Assembly: GCA_023247595.1 (NCBI GenBank)
Contig: JAHFGF010000016.1
Span: 1-15,188 of the forward strand
Source: Candidatus Omnitrophota bacterium
GTDB lineage: Bacteria > Omnitrophota > Koll11 > Zapsychrales > Fredricksoniimonadaceae
Length of the DNA stretch: 15,188 bases
Reading direction: 5' to 3'
A model generated the notes under the pieces. That model was not told the origin of the DNA. It did not search any database and worked only from the letters and a program-made list of their open reading frames with translations. Position 1 is the stretch's first letter. Every line of letters begins with the position of its first letter. This document shows, in pieces, positions 7,756 through 13,950 of the stretch. The translations under genes were made by a program, and so were the position numbers.

Positions 7756-8354
7756 AGCTTAATTGTGATCTCCTCGTTTTCGTAACCAAAAACCGCTCTG
7801 TCGGTATAAATGGTTTTGATGGTTACGTCGTCTAATTTTTCCCCTTCACGCAAAAAATAGGTCATGCCATTGGTTGTGTCCTCAACCATGACGGAAACTG
7901 ATTCTGGCAAATCAAGCCAAGCAACCCCTACTAACTTGAACTTTGACAATTTTTTGGTCAAATCGGGTTTGGCCGCTACATTGACTTTATCCAACTGCTC
8001 TTTTTCAAACGGTTTGAATATATTGCGCACCCCAATTTTCTGGGCGTAATATGCAATATCTTTAGCTTTCGGTTCACTGACTTCAGTAGAGCGGGTTCCC
8101 ATGGAACTCAGATCAAAATCAACTTGTTTGCTCAACAATTGATTGCCTGATTGAATTTCCATTCCCAGCACGGCCAAACACACCAGAATACCTAGAACCA
8201 GAAGGCCGTTTAACATCTGCACGGAAAAACGAAATTTTCCGCCGGATGAAGCCCCTCTAGTGACCGTGCCGCCTTGGTTCGAGGACGACGACGAACCCTT
8301 GCCGGATGTTTCAAGAATTTTCAAAAGTTTTTGTTCTGCGGTTTCTTTAGCCAT
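7752..8354 (-). CDS. PilP/GspC-like inner-membrane secretin partner
   Basis: 200 residues. A short cytoplasmic N-terminus with a Ser/Gly-rich linker (about 18-39) precedes one transmembrane helix at about 44-66 (MLNGLLVLGILVCLAVLG). The periplasmic part has RNIFKPFE (110-117), the short motif that precedes the homology region in PilP/GspC-like proteins. A small beta domain follows at about 134-200: KFKLVGVAWLDLPESVSVMVED, MTYFLREGEKLDDVTIKTI, and a final AVFGYENEEITIKL. This topology fits a protein that docks onto the N0 domain of the secretin encoded immediately downstream (ATGA overlap). AGGG lies 9 bases before the ATG, and the upstream ATPase gene ends 9 bases earlier. The family call rests on topology, the NIF motif and context, so PilP, GspC and MshK cannot be told apart. 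Confidence 0.72.
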   Translation of the reverse strand: MAKETAEQKLLKILETSGKGSSSSSNQGGTVTRGASSGGKFRFSVQMLNGLLVLGILVCLAVLGMEIQSGNQLLSKQVDFDLSSMGTRSTEVSEPKAKDIAYYAQKIGVRNIFKPFEKEQLDKVNVAAKPDLTKKLSKFKLVGVAWLDLPESVSVMVEDTTNGMTYFLREGEKLDDVTIKTIYTDRAVFGYENEEITIKL

Positions 8355-8363
8355 GCGATGACC

Positions 8364-9269
8364 CTATCCGATTAAGGACTGCCCACCTGTTAATGTTGCG
8401 TGACTCCATGTCCCCTCGTTAACAGCGGGACGAACGCCGTACTGACGATCCAATAAATTGCGGACAAAAACCCGATCCACTACTTTTTGATTCTCAACGA
8501 CCAATTCTTTCAATATCTGGTGGCACAACATGTTGATTCTTCGAGGATAGCCGCTGGTGCTGATAAAAATCTCGTCGATAGCCTCATCCAAAAAAATCTT
8601 CGGGACGCTATTATTATTGGAGGCTTTTTTGAGGCGGAATTCAATCATCGTTTTCGTGTTTTCAAAGTTCAGAGGGTAAAGCGTGTATTTAAAACTAATC
8701 CGATCCATAAAATTGGCCATCGACGCCACTTTCGGATACAACTCCATTTGCCCGAGAAGAACCACTTGGATCAACTTGTATTCGTTCGTTTCAAAATTAA
8801 GCAACAGGCGTAAGGCTTCAAGGATCTGTTCGTTTAACTTTTGAGCCTCATCGATAATTAAAACGATTGTTTTCTTTTCATGGATTGTTTTGTGAATTAA
8901 GAATTTCTCGACGGCGTCTCTCAATTCCATGACTTCACCCACGTCGCTAGCGATCCTGGAATTGTGAGGGATGTTGAAGTTGCGCATCATGGTGGACAAA
9001 AGCTGAGCCTCGGTTTCAAACGAAGGGTTTAAAATCATGTGAAAAAGAATATCGTGACGCTGACGCAATTCTTGAATTAGTTTTCGGGACAAGGTTGTTT
9101 TGCCTGTACCGATATCGCCAAAAATAACCATTAAACCGCGGCGAAGCCGCAACTCGATTAAAACATTTGTTAACGCAATTTCATGCTCTCTGGTCAGATG
9201 CATAAATTCCGGATCTGGGCTTGTTGAAAACGGTTCTTTTTCAAATCCTAAAATTTTGTGATATGACAT
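8364..9269 (-). CDS. ExeA/GspA/MshM-type AAA ATPase
   Basis: 301 residues, cytoplasmic, no signal peptide or membrane helix. It opens with the family's N-terminal signature (YHKILGFEKEPFSTSPDPEF, then HLTREHEIAL). Walker A is GDIGTGKTT (51-59), Walker B is IVLIIDEAQ (135-143, Asp140-Glu141), and GYPRRIN (240-246) holds the sensor-2 arginines. The MshM/ExeA family uses ATP to help assemble or place secretin complexes. ExeA itself carries a C-terminal membrane and peptidoglycan-binding part, which is missing here, so this is the shorter MshM-like form. AGG lies about 7 bases before the ATG. It is the first gene of the secretin block, following the glycosyltransferase gene by 63 bases. Confidence 0.9.
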   Translation of the reverse strand: MSYHKILGFEKEPFSTSPDPEFMHLTREHEIALTNVLIELRLRRGLMVIFGDIGTGKTTLSRKLIQELRQRHDILFHMILNPSFETEAQLLSTMMRNFNIPHNSRIASDVGEVMELRDAVEKFLIHKTIHEKKTIVLIIDEAQKLNEQILEALRLLLNFETNEYKLIQVVLLGQMELYPKVASMANFMDRISFKYTLYPLNFENTKTMIEFRLKKASNNNSVPKIFLDEAIDEIFISTSGYPRRINMLCHQILKELVVENQKVVDRVFVRNLLDRQYGVRPAVNEGTWSHATLTGGQSLIG

Positions 9270-9332
9270 TTTGCCTGCGTGAATCCTAAACTCAATGGTT
9301 TAAAAACTTTGCAAATCCGAATTAATTTAGAT

Positions 9333-10364
9333 TCATAATAACATAGCAACATGAGCATTCAAGATTTTATTTAGTTTTTTTACAATCTTTTTTACAAAAA
9401 AAATGAATATTCCCGTCGACAAACCAAAAGACCTCACAAACGATCTTAAAAACATAACAAAAGTAAAAAATAATTTCGTTCGAAACGCATCACAAAACAT
9501 ATTTGAAAAATAAAATTCAAAAACAAAAAACGGAGCAATTATAAATAAAATAAAGTCCTTAAAACTAAAAAAACCAGCCAAAAAAAACCCAAAACAAACC
9601 ACCACACCTGCCGCCAGCGGGACTTCAATCATGTCTTTCCAAAAGGTATAATCATCTCCCCCTGCCATGGAAGGATGATCCGCATACATCTTCGCCCTCC
9701 AAAATCCATGCCGGCATTGCTCCTTGAGATATTTTTTTAAACTGACGGTATGATGATGATCCACTAAAGCGGCCTTGTTGAAATAAATTCGACGGCCAGA
9801 CTTTAAAATTTTATAACTCAGATCGTTGTCTTCACCGCTTGCCCGTCGGTATGCTTCATTAAAACCGCCCACTTCAAAAAAAACTTCGCGCCTAATACCA
9901 ACGTTGTAACTGCCAAAAGCCCTCGGAAAAGATTTCATCAGCGTCCGGTGCCGGTATAATATCTCCTCATGAATGCCCTTCGCTAAAATTTTGTGCGGAT
10001 TGGCGATTCCATAACTCCCGCAGACGGCACCGACCTTTTCAATTGAAAACCCGTCGACAATTTCACTGACCCAATCTTTATGCGCCGCACAATCAGAATC
10101 CGTAAACAAAATAATGTCTCCCTTGGAATCTGCCGCGCCCCTGTTTCTCGCCGCTGCAGGGCCAGCATTAGACTGCCCAATACAAACAACGCCGAAAAAT
10201 GATTGTATAATTTTGCGGGTACTATCCGTCGAACCGTCGTCAACAATGATCACTTGAACATCTCCCGCGTAATCCTGGGCGAGCAATGACTGAATCGTAT
10301 GCGCCAAAGTTTGTTGCGCATTGTAGGCAGGGACAACAACGCTAACGGAAGGAAGAACCGTCAT
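9333..10364 (-). CDS. Family 2 glycosyltransferase with C-terminal membrane segments
   Basis: 343 residues. A GT-A catalytic domain lies at about 6-230: VSVVVPAYNAQQTL (7-20), IIVDDGSTDSTRKI (39-52), SNAGPAAARNRG (65-76), the metal-binding DSD at 89-91, the acidic GEDNDLSYKI (177-186) and EQCRHGFWRA (215-224). The C-terminal hundred residues are hydrophobic with about three membrane segments (246-266, 269-289, 296-324) and a lysine-rich tail, placing the enzyme at the cytoplasmic face of the inner membrane. It likely transfers a sugar from a nucleotide donor onto a lipid-linked or surface glycan; the acceptor is unknown. The start has no clear Shine-Dalgarno but lies 6 bases after the DUF2304 gene. 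The A-rich plus strand here reflects Phe/Lys-rich membrane segments rather than a foreign insert. Confidence 0.88.
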   Translation of the reverse strand: MTVLPSVSVVVPAYNAQQTLAHTIQSLLAQDYAGDVQVIIVDDGSTDSTRKIIQSFFGVVCIGQSNAGPAAARNRGAADSKGDIILFTDSDCAAHKDWVSEIVDGFSIEKVGAVCGSYGIANPHKILAKGIHEEILYRHRTLMKSFPRAFGSYNVGIRREVFFEVGGFNEAYRRASGEDNDLSYKILKSGRRIYFNKAALVDHHHTVSLKKYLKEQCRHGFWRAKMYADHPSMAGGDDYTFWKDMIEVPLAAGVVVCFGFFLAGFFSFKDFILFIIAPFFVFEFYFSNMFCDAFRTKLFFTFVMFLRSFVRSFGLSTGIFIFFVKKIVKKLNKILNAHVAMLL

Positions 10365-10370
10365 AGGGCG

Positions 10371-10730
10371 TTAATCTTCAATTCCTGTTTTTTTTCTTAG
10401 TTTTCGCAACTCAAATTCCAAGATGCCGATTTTTTTTGCCATCTTATCGTTACGGTCATTCTGTTGGCATAAAAAAACAGTTAATAACAATCCGAGAAAC
10501 ACAAAAGCGCACAAAAGCACAAAGAAAATAAAATTGCTGGGAAGTTCAAACCGGCAGAATTTTGCTATAGCGAACAATAACTGATGAAAAATCGAAAAGA
10601 AAACAGCCAAGGCCGATGCTAAAAGCCAACCGACCGCGTATTTAAACGTCAGTCTTTCTCGACGGACAAGCTCCACAACGAATAAAAAGATACCAAACGA
10701 TAATGTGACCGCCAACCATTTAATCACCAT
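10371..10730 (-). CDS. DUF2304 family small membrane protein
   Basis: 119 residues from ATG 10730. Three hydrophobic segments (about 3-21, 34-55 and 66-88) and a charged C-terminal helix (about 90-115, with ILEFELRKLRKK, coiled-coil-like) match the DUF2304 layout. The short LVRRERLTFKYAVGWLL loop between the first two helices is a recognisable family feature. DUF2304 genes often sit beside polyprenyl-phosphate glycosyltransferases, as here: the gene overlaps the 3' end of the upstream transferase by 11 bases. Function is unproven; a membrane partner of the transferase is inferred. GGAGG at 10748-10744 is 13 bases before ATG 10730 and 1 base before a TTG at 10742; neither spacing is ideal. The longer TTG form would add MRSI. 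Confidence 0.75.
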   Translation of the reverse strand: MVIKWLAVTLSFGIFLFVVELVRRERLTFKYAVGWLLASALAVFFSIFHQLLFAIAKFCRFELPSNFIFFVLLCAFVFLGLLLTVFLCQQNDRNDKMAKKIGILEFELRKLRKKTGIED

Positions 10731-11457
10731 AATCGAGCGCAAGCCTCCGGCTTTTTAACATATCCAGTAAAATTGCGAAGGTTACCTTTAACATGTAATA
10801 CAAACTTTTAAAATATCGGATTGAACTGGCGCCTCCCTGACGTTTTCGCATAACCACAGGAAGCTCTTTGATACGCGCCCCAAACTTACGCGCCAGCACA
10901 ATCGCTTCCGGTTCCGGAAAATCATGCGGATAATGTCGGGAAAACAAACGGATCATCTTTTTGTTATAACAACGGAATCCCGACGTTGGGTCATACACGT
11001 GATAGCCGGTCAATATCCCAATAAGCCGCACAAAGAACCCAATTCCAATCCGTCGCAGAAAAGAAGATTTGTAGCCTTTTTCCTGAAGCGGCATGAAGCG
11101 GCTGCCAATAGTCATGTCTGCATCATCACTAATAACCGGCGCGAGGATCGTCGACAAATAAGACGCATCGTGCTGGCCATCCGCATCAACCTGGACGGCA
11201 ATATCATATCCGTAAGCATCCGCATACTGAAACCCCGTCTGTACCGCCCCGCCGATACCTAAATTAAACGGCAACGAAATAACCGCCGCACCCGCTGCTC
11301 TTGCTTCCTGAGCCGTTGAATCTTTAGAACCGTCGTCGATAACAATGACATCCGGCTTCAAAGTCAACGCCCATATTTCTTTTAAGGTATTTCTAATATT
11401 ATCCTTCTCGTTAAACGCGGGGATAATAATCAGAATTTTCAATCCGCTCGTCTTCAT
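10720..11457 (-). CDS. Polyprenyl-phosphate-type family 2 glycosyltransferase (DPM1-like)
   Basis: 245 residues. GT-A fold of the dolichyl/polyprenyl-phosphate sugar synthase type: ILIIIPAFNEKDNI (8-21), VIVIDDGSKDST (37-48), LPFNLGIGGAVQTGFQYA (62-79), the catalytic metal site DADGQHD (91-97), GSRF (118-121) and DPTSGFRCYNKK (156-167). There is no C-terminal pair of transmembrane helices as in GtrB-type enzymes, only a mildly hydrophobic helix at about 218-235, so membrane attachment may depend on the DUF2304 protein encoded next. It probably charges a polyprenyl phosphate with a sugar from a nucleotide sugar for use outside the cytoplasm. G-rich GGGGG lies 5 bases before the ATG, and the start overlaps the upstream stop as ATGA. 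Confidence 0.88.
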   Translation of the reverse strand: MKTSGLKILIIIPAFNEKDNIRNTLKEIWALTLKPDVIVIDDGSKDSTAQEARAAGAAVISLPFNLGIGGAVQTGFQYADAYGYDIAVQVDADGQHDASYLSTILAPVISDDADMTIGSRFMPLQEKGYKSSFLRRIGIGFFVRLIGILTGYHVYDPTSGFRCYNKKMIRLFSRHYPHDFPEPEAIVLARKFGARIKELPVVMRKRQGGASSIRYFKSLYYMLKVTFAILLDMLKSRRLALDYGD

Positions 11458-11822
11458 TTAAACCCCCACAAAAAACTAAGCCTGTTGCGCGCGCTGCAGT
11501 CGATCACATTTTCGCCGACCATAATGACCATTCCGCCCTTAAGGCCCTGCTCCGTCATAAAACGTATGGGAATTCCATTAAACCGTTTAGCGGCAATCAC
11601 CTTGATGCGAGCCGCAATATTGTCGTCGAGTGAAGCCATACTGCAGACGGATACTTCAGTAATCTGAGATAAATCCTGTTGAATTTTCAGGACTTCAAAC
11701 TTTTCAAGCGCGAGGATAATTAATTCTTTGCTTAAACGACGGCTCAGGAAGAAAATGACGATCAAAGCCGTAAGTAGTTGGAGAATAACTATAATCAATA
11801 TGATCCCAATGGCCATAGGCAC
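11454..11822 (-). CDS. Membrane-anchored ATP synthase delta C-terminal-like protein
   Basis: 122 residues from GTG 11822; ATG at 11816 would remove two residues. A single strong membrane helix lies at about 4-26, followed by a short polar helix. The C-terminal 60 residues resemble the end of ATP synthase delta/OSCP: an EVSVCSMASLDDNI strand (compare the V-x-V-x-S-A-x-P-L stretch of delta) and GLKGGMVIMVGENVIDCSARNRL (93-115, compare LIGGVVIRVGDKVIDGSxRxxL). The N-terminal helical domain of delta that binds the alpha subunits is absent. The gene is not in an ATP synthase operon; it lies 9 bases after the S41 gene and overlaps the transferase gene by 4. It may be a repurposed delta domain or a truncated b-delta-like protein. 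The resemblance is by motif only. Confidence 0.6.
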   Translation of the reverse strand: MPMAIGIILIIVILQLLTALIVIFFLSRRLSKELIILALEKFEVLKIQQDLSQITEVSVCSMASLDDNIAARIKVIAAKRFNGIPIRFMTEQGLKGGMVIMVGENVIDCSARNRLSFLWGFK

Positions 11823-11831
11823 GCATGTCCA

Positions 11832-13112
11832 TTACAACTTAATTTCACCCCTTGAAACTTTAAAAAGATAAATTCCCGCAATCTTGACTAAATCCGGCTC
11901 ATATTCTTTCGTCACCTTATTATCCGGTTCTAATCCGCCAAAACTAAACGTCTTCCCGTCGGGATAATGCCCTCTGGAAGTTATCAAAAGGAGCATGGCC
12001 TTGTCATCCAAATCAAACATGCTTTTTAGCATGACCTGCCCGGAGGTGTTTTCCCCCATTAAGACGGCGCGTCCTTTTTGCTGCATGATTCCGGCGAATA
12101 ATTCGGCGGCGCTTCCGCTCTCTTTATTGACCAGAATAGCCATGGGCCCTTCAAAACGGAATTCCGTCGGGATCTCAGGCACATCTAACTCCGCTTTATC
12201 TTGTCCCTTTTTCTGAAAATAGGCAAACAAATCACCTGGCTTAAGGAAAAACGCGGATATTTCCCGCGCCGCAAGCGGAGGTCCGCCAGGATTACCACGC
12301 AAATCCAAAATAAGCCCTTGAGGATTACGCTCTTTGACAAAAGTTAAAAACCGCAGCAGATCTTCCGCTGTCATTCTGTTAAATTTTGGAATTTCCAGAC
12401 AGAAAACACCCGGAATTGATACGTCCCGCAAAAAAACTGTCTGCTTGTAATATTCTTTACTGACGACATCGATCACTTTCGTTCTGCGCTCTTCGCTGGA
12501 AAGAAAAGAAAGAGCAACCTTGGCATCCTTTAAAGGATTAAGCCTTTCGTTGATTTTCTCCTGATCCAGCTGGACAATGTCAACTCCGTCAATCTTAAGC
12601 AGAATATCTTCATCTCTCAACCCTTGGACATAGGCATCTGATCGGGGCTCAACATGGGTGACCAAAAACCCGGCATCGGTCTTTTTTCCGTCAACCCCAA
12701 GATCAATCCTCTCACCCAAGGCGTCTTTGGTATATGCTTCAGCAAATTTAGGCGGATAAAGCGCTGAAAAAATATCTTCCTTGGATTTAAGAAAATCGAC
12801 GAGAAAAGCGGCGCTCCGCCAGCGCACATAATCATTGCTCCTTTTCTCATTTTTCAGCTGGCTATAAATTTTTGTATTAAACGCATCTATAAACCGATCA
12901 AAATCCTGCTGTTTAACCGATTCATAATAGTTTTCAGACATGACCTTGAAGACTTTTTTGAAATACTCGATGTATTGCTGATAATCATCTTCTTTGGTGT
13001 TTTTAACTGCGGTTGGCTTAGGCGCTGATTTGGCCGCCAGGCTTAATGATGAATGACAAACGAGTACGGCCAGGCCGATAACGATGGAAAGTTTTTTGGA
13101 AAGTGGTTTCAT
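11832..13112 (-). CDS. Secreted S41 (C-terminal processing) peptidase-like protein, altered active site
   Basis: 426 residues. Signal peptide 1-27 (LSIVIGLAVLVCHSSLSLA core). A helical region (about 40-130) precedes a PDZ domain (about 134-215; GFLVTHVEPRSDAYVQGLRDEDILLKIDG). The S41 core runs from about 225 to 400: GLILDLRGNPGG (266-277), the nucleophile region ESGSAAE with Ser334, GRAVLMGENTSGQ (347-359) and GGLEPD (392-397). CtpA/CtpB/Prc enzymes use Ser, then Lys 25 residues later, then Gln 4 after that. Here Ser334 is kept, but the Lys position is Gln359 and the Gln position is Lys363. Activity is therefore uncertain. It is the first gene after a strong promoter. No Shine-Dalgarno is seen in the AT-rich leader. 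Likely periplasmic; substrate unknown. Confidence 0.88.
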   Translation of the reverse strand: MKPLSKKLSIVIGLAVLVCHSSLSLAAKSAPKPTAVKNTKEDDYQQYIEYFKKVFKVMSENYYESVKQQDFDRFIDAFNTKIYSQLKNEKRSNDYVRWRSAAFLVDFLKSKEDIFSALYPPKFAEAYTKDALGERIDLGVDGKKTDAGFLVTHVEPRSDAYVQGLRDEDILLKIDGVDIVQLDQEKINERLNPLKDAKVALSFLSSEERRTKVIDVVSKEYYKQTVFLRDVSIPGVFCLEIPKFNRMTAEDLLRFLTFVKERNPQGLILDLRGNPGGPPLAAREISAFFLKPGDLFAYFQKKGQDKAELDVPEIPTEFRFEGPMAILVNKESGSAAELFAGIMQQKGRAVLMGENTSGQVMLKSMFDLDDKAMLLLITSRGHYPDGKTFSFGGLEPDNKVTKEYEPDLVKIAGIYLFKVSRGEIKL

Positions 13113-13144
13113 ATAAATAATAATTATTTATTAATTATGGTTTG

Positions 13145-13172
13145 ATTATAAGTTGCCGCAAAGTCATGTCAA
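13145..13172 (-). promoter_or_regulatory. Sigma70-type promoter, consensus -35 and -10
   Basis: On the minus strand TTGACA (13172-13167) and TATAAT (13150-13145) are both perfect consensus hexamers separated by 16 bp. Transcription would begin near 13138, about 25 bases before the S41 ATG at 13112. It lies in the 113-base gap after the lipoate ligase gene and would drive the S41-delta-glycosyltransferase unit, possibly through to the left edge of the window, as no terminator is visible downstream. Confidence 0.8.
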
Positions 13173-13225
13173 CGCATTTAACATAAAAAAACGCATAGGG
13201 TGGGAAACGGCTAATATGACTGTGT

Positions 13226-13945
13226 TTAAATATCAATGCGAAACGGGAATTTTGCTTTTTGATTTTCAAGCAAAACCATTTCATGAGGGGTCAGTGAAGT
13301 CTGCCAAGCGGTTTTGGCAAATAAACCAGCCATATCGCGCTTGAATTGCTGAGGATTTATGGGGATATTCACAATAAAATCCCGATGATCTCTCTGACGG
13401 CGATAATCGGGGATGTCTTTGGGCATTTTAAGATAACGTTCGATCAAAGAAAGATCGAATTGATACAAAATGGTACCGTGATGCAGAATAAAATTCTTTC
13501 CGCGCCGCTGGGCATTGCCGGAAAACTTGCGTTCTTGGCCATGAAGGGCAATATCGGATATCGGACGGAAAACAGCCTGACAGCCCTGCACACTTAACGC
13601 CTCAATGACATGCCCAGATATCCACTCATAGGATGCGCGCAAATCGTGCAGCAACCGATGCCTGTTTTTATTCAGGATTAACGAATAGTTAATGCATCCC
13701 GGCCCCTGAAGGACAGTTCCCCCGCCGGAAGTCCTTCTTAAAACAGGGATGCGGTCATTTAAGACAGGCTGAATTTGGAGATCTTCTTTTTCTTTTCCGA
13801 TCCGGCCGAGCACTACAAACACCGTCGGAGATTCCCAAAAACGCAGCACTTCACCGCCGTCATTTTTTTCGGCATTGACCCATAACGCGTCATCGAGAAG
13901 AATATTATCTGCGGGATCTGCTAAAGAAATATCGAGGATACGCAT
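13226..13945 (-). CDS. Lipoate-protein ligase A family protein
   Basis: 239 residues, cytoplasmic; attaches lipoyl or octanoyl groups to lysine of carrier proteins such as GcvH or 2-oxoacid dehydrogenase E2. The BPL/LplA catalytic core is clear: VLRRTSGGGTVLQGPGCINYSLI (68-90, RRTSGGGTV at 70-78), SDIALHGQERKFSGNAQRR (130-148, Lys140 at the adenylate-contacting position) and NFILHHGTIL (151-160). It is shorter than E. coli LplA (337 residues) and lacks its C-terminal accessory domain, so it could act as an amidotransferase or need a partner protein; sequence cannot decide. The start is 5 bases after the gcvPB stop with no Shine-Dalgarno, so it is probably coupled. Placement beside gcvPB fits lipoylation of the glycine cleavage H protein. 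Confidence 0.88.
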   Translation of the reverse strand: MRILDISLADPADNILLDDALWVNAEKNDGGEVLRFWESPTVFVVLGRIGKEKEDLQIQPVLNDRIPVLRRTSGGGTVLQGPGCINYSLILNKNRHRLLHDLRASYEWISGHVIEALSVQGCQAVFRPISDIALHGQERKFSGNAQRRGKNFILHHGTILYQFDLSLIERYLKMPKDIPDYRRQRDHRDFIVNIPINPQQFKRDMAGLFAKTAWQTSLTPHEMVLLENQKAKFPFRIDI

Positions 13946-13950
13946 ACAGA

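Noticed and set aside
9270..9332. Possible promoter in the 63-base AT-rich gap before the ExeA-like ATPase gene (TTGCAA or TTGCTA with weak -10 candidates).
   Set aside because: No -10 hexamer with suitable spacing matches well, so I cannot say whether the secretin block has its own promoter.
13173..13225. T-rich run on the minus strand after the lipoate ligase stop, as a possible terminator.
   Set aside because: Seven T residues are present, but the preceding bases form no convincing stem. Two ACGCAT copies there are direct repeats, not inverted.
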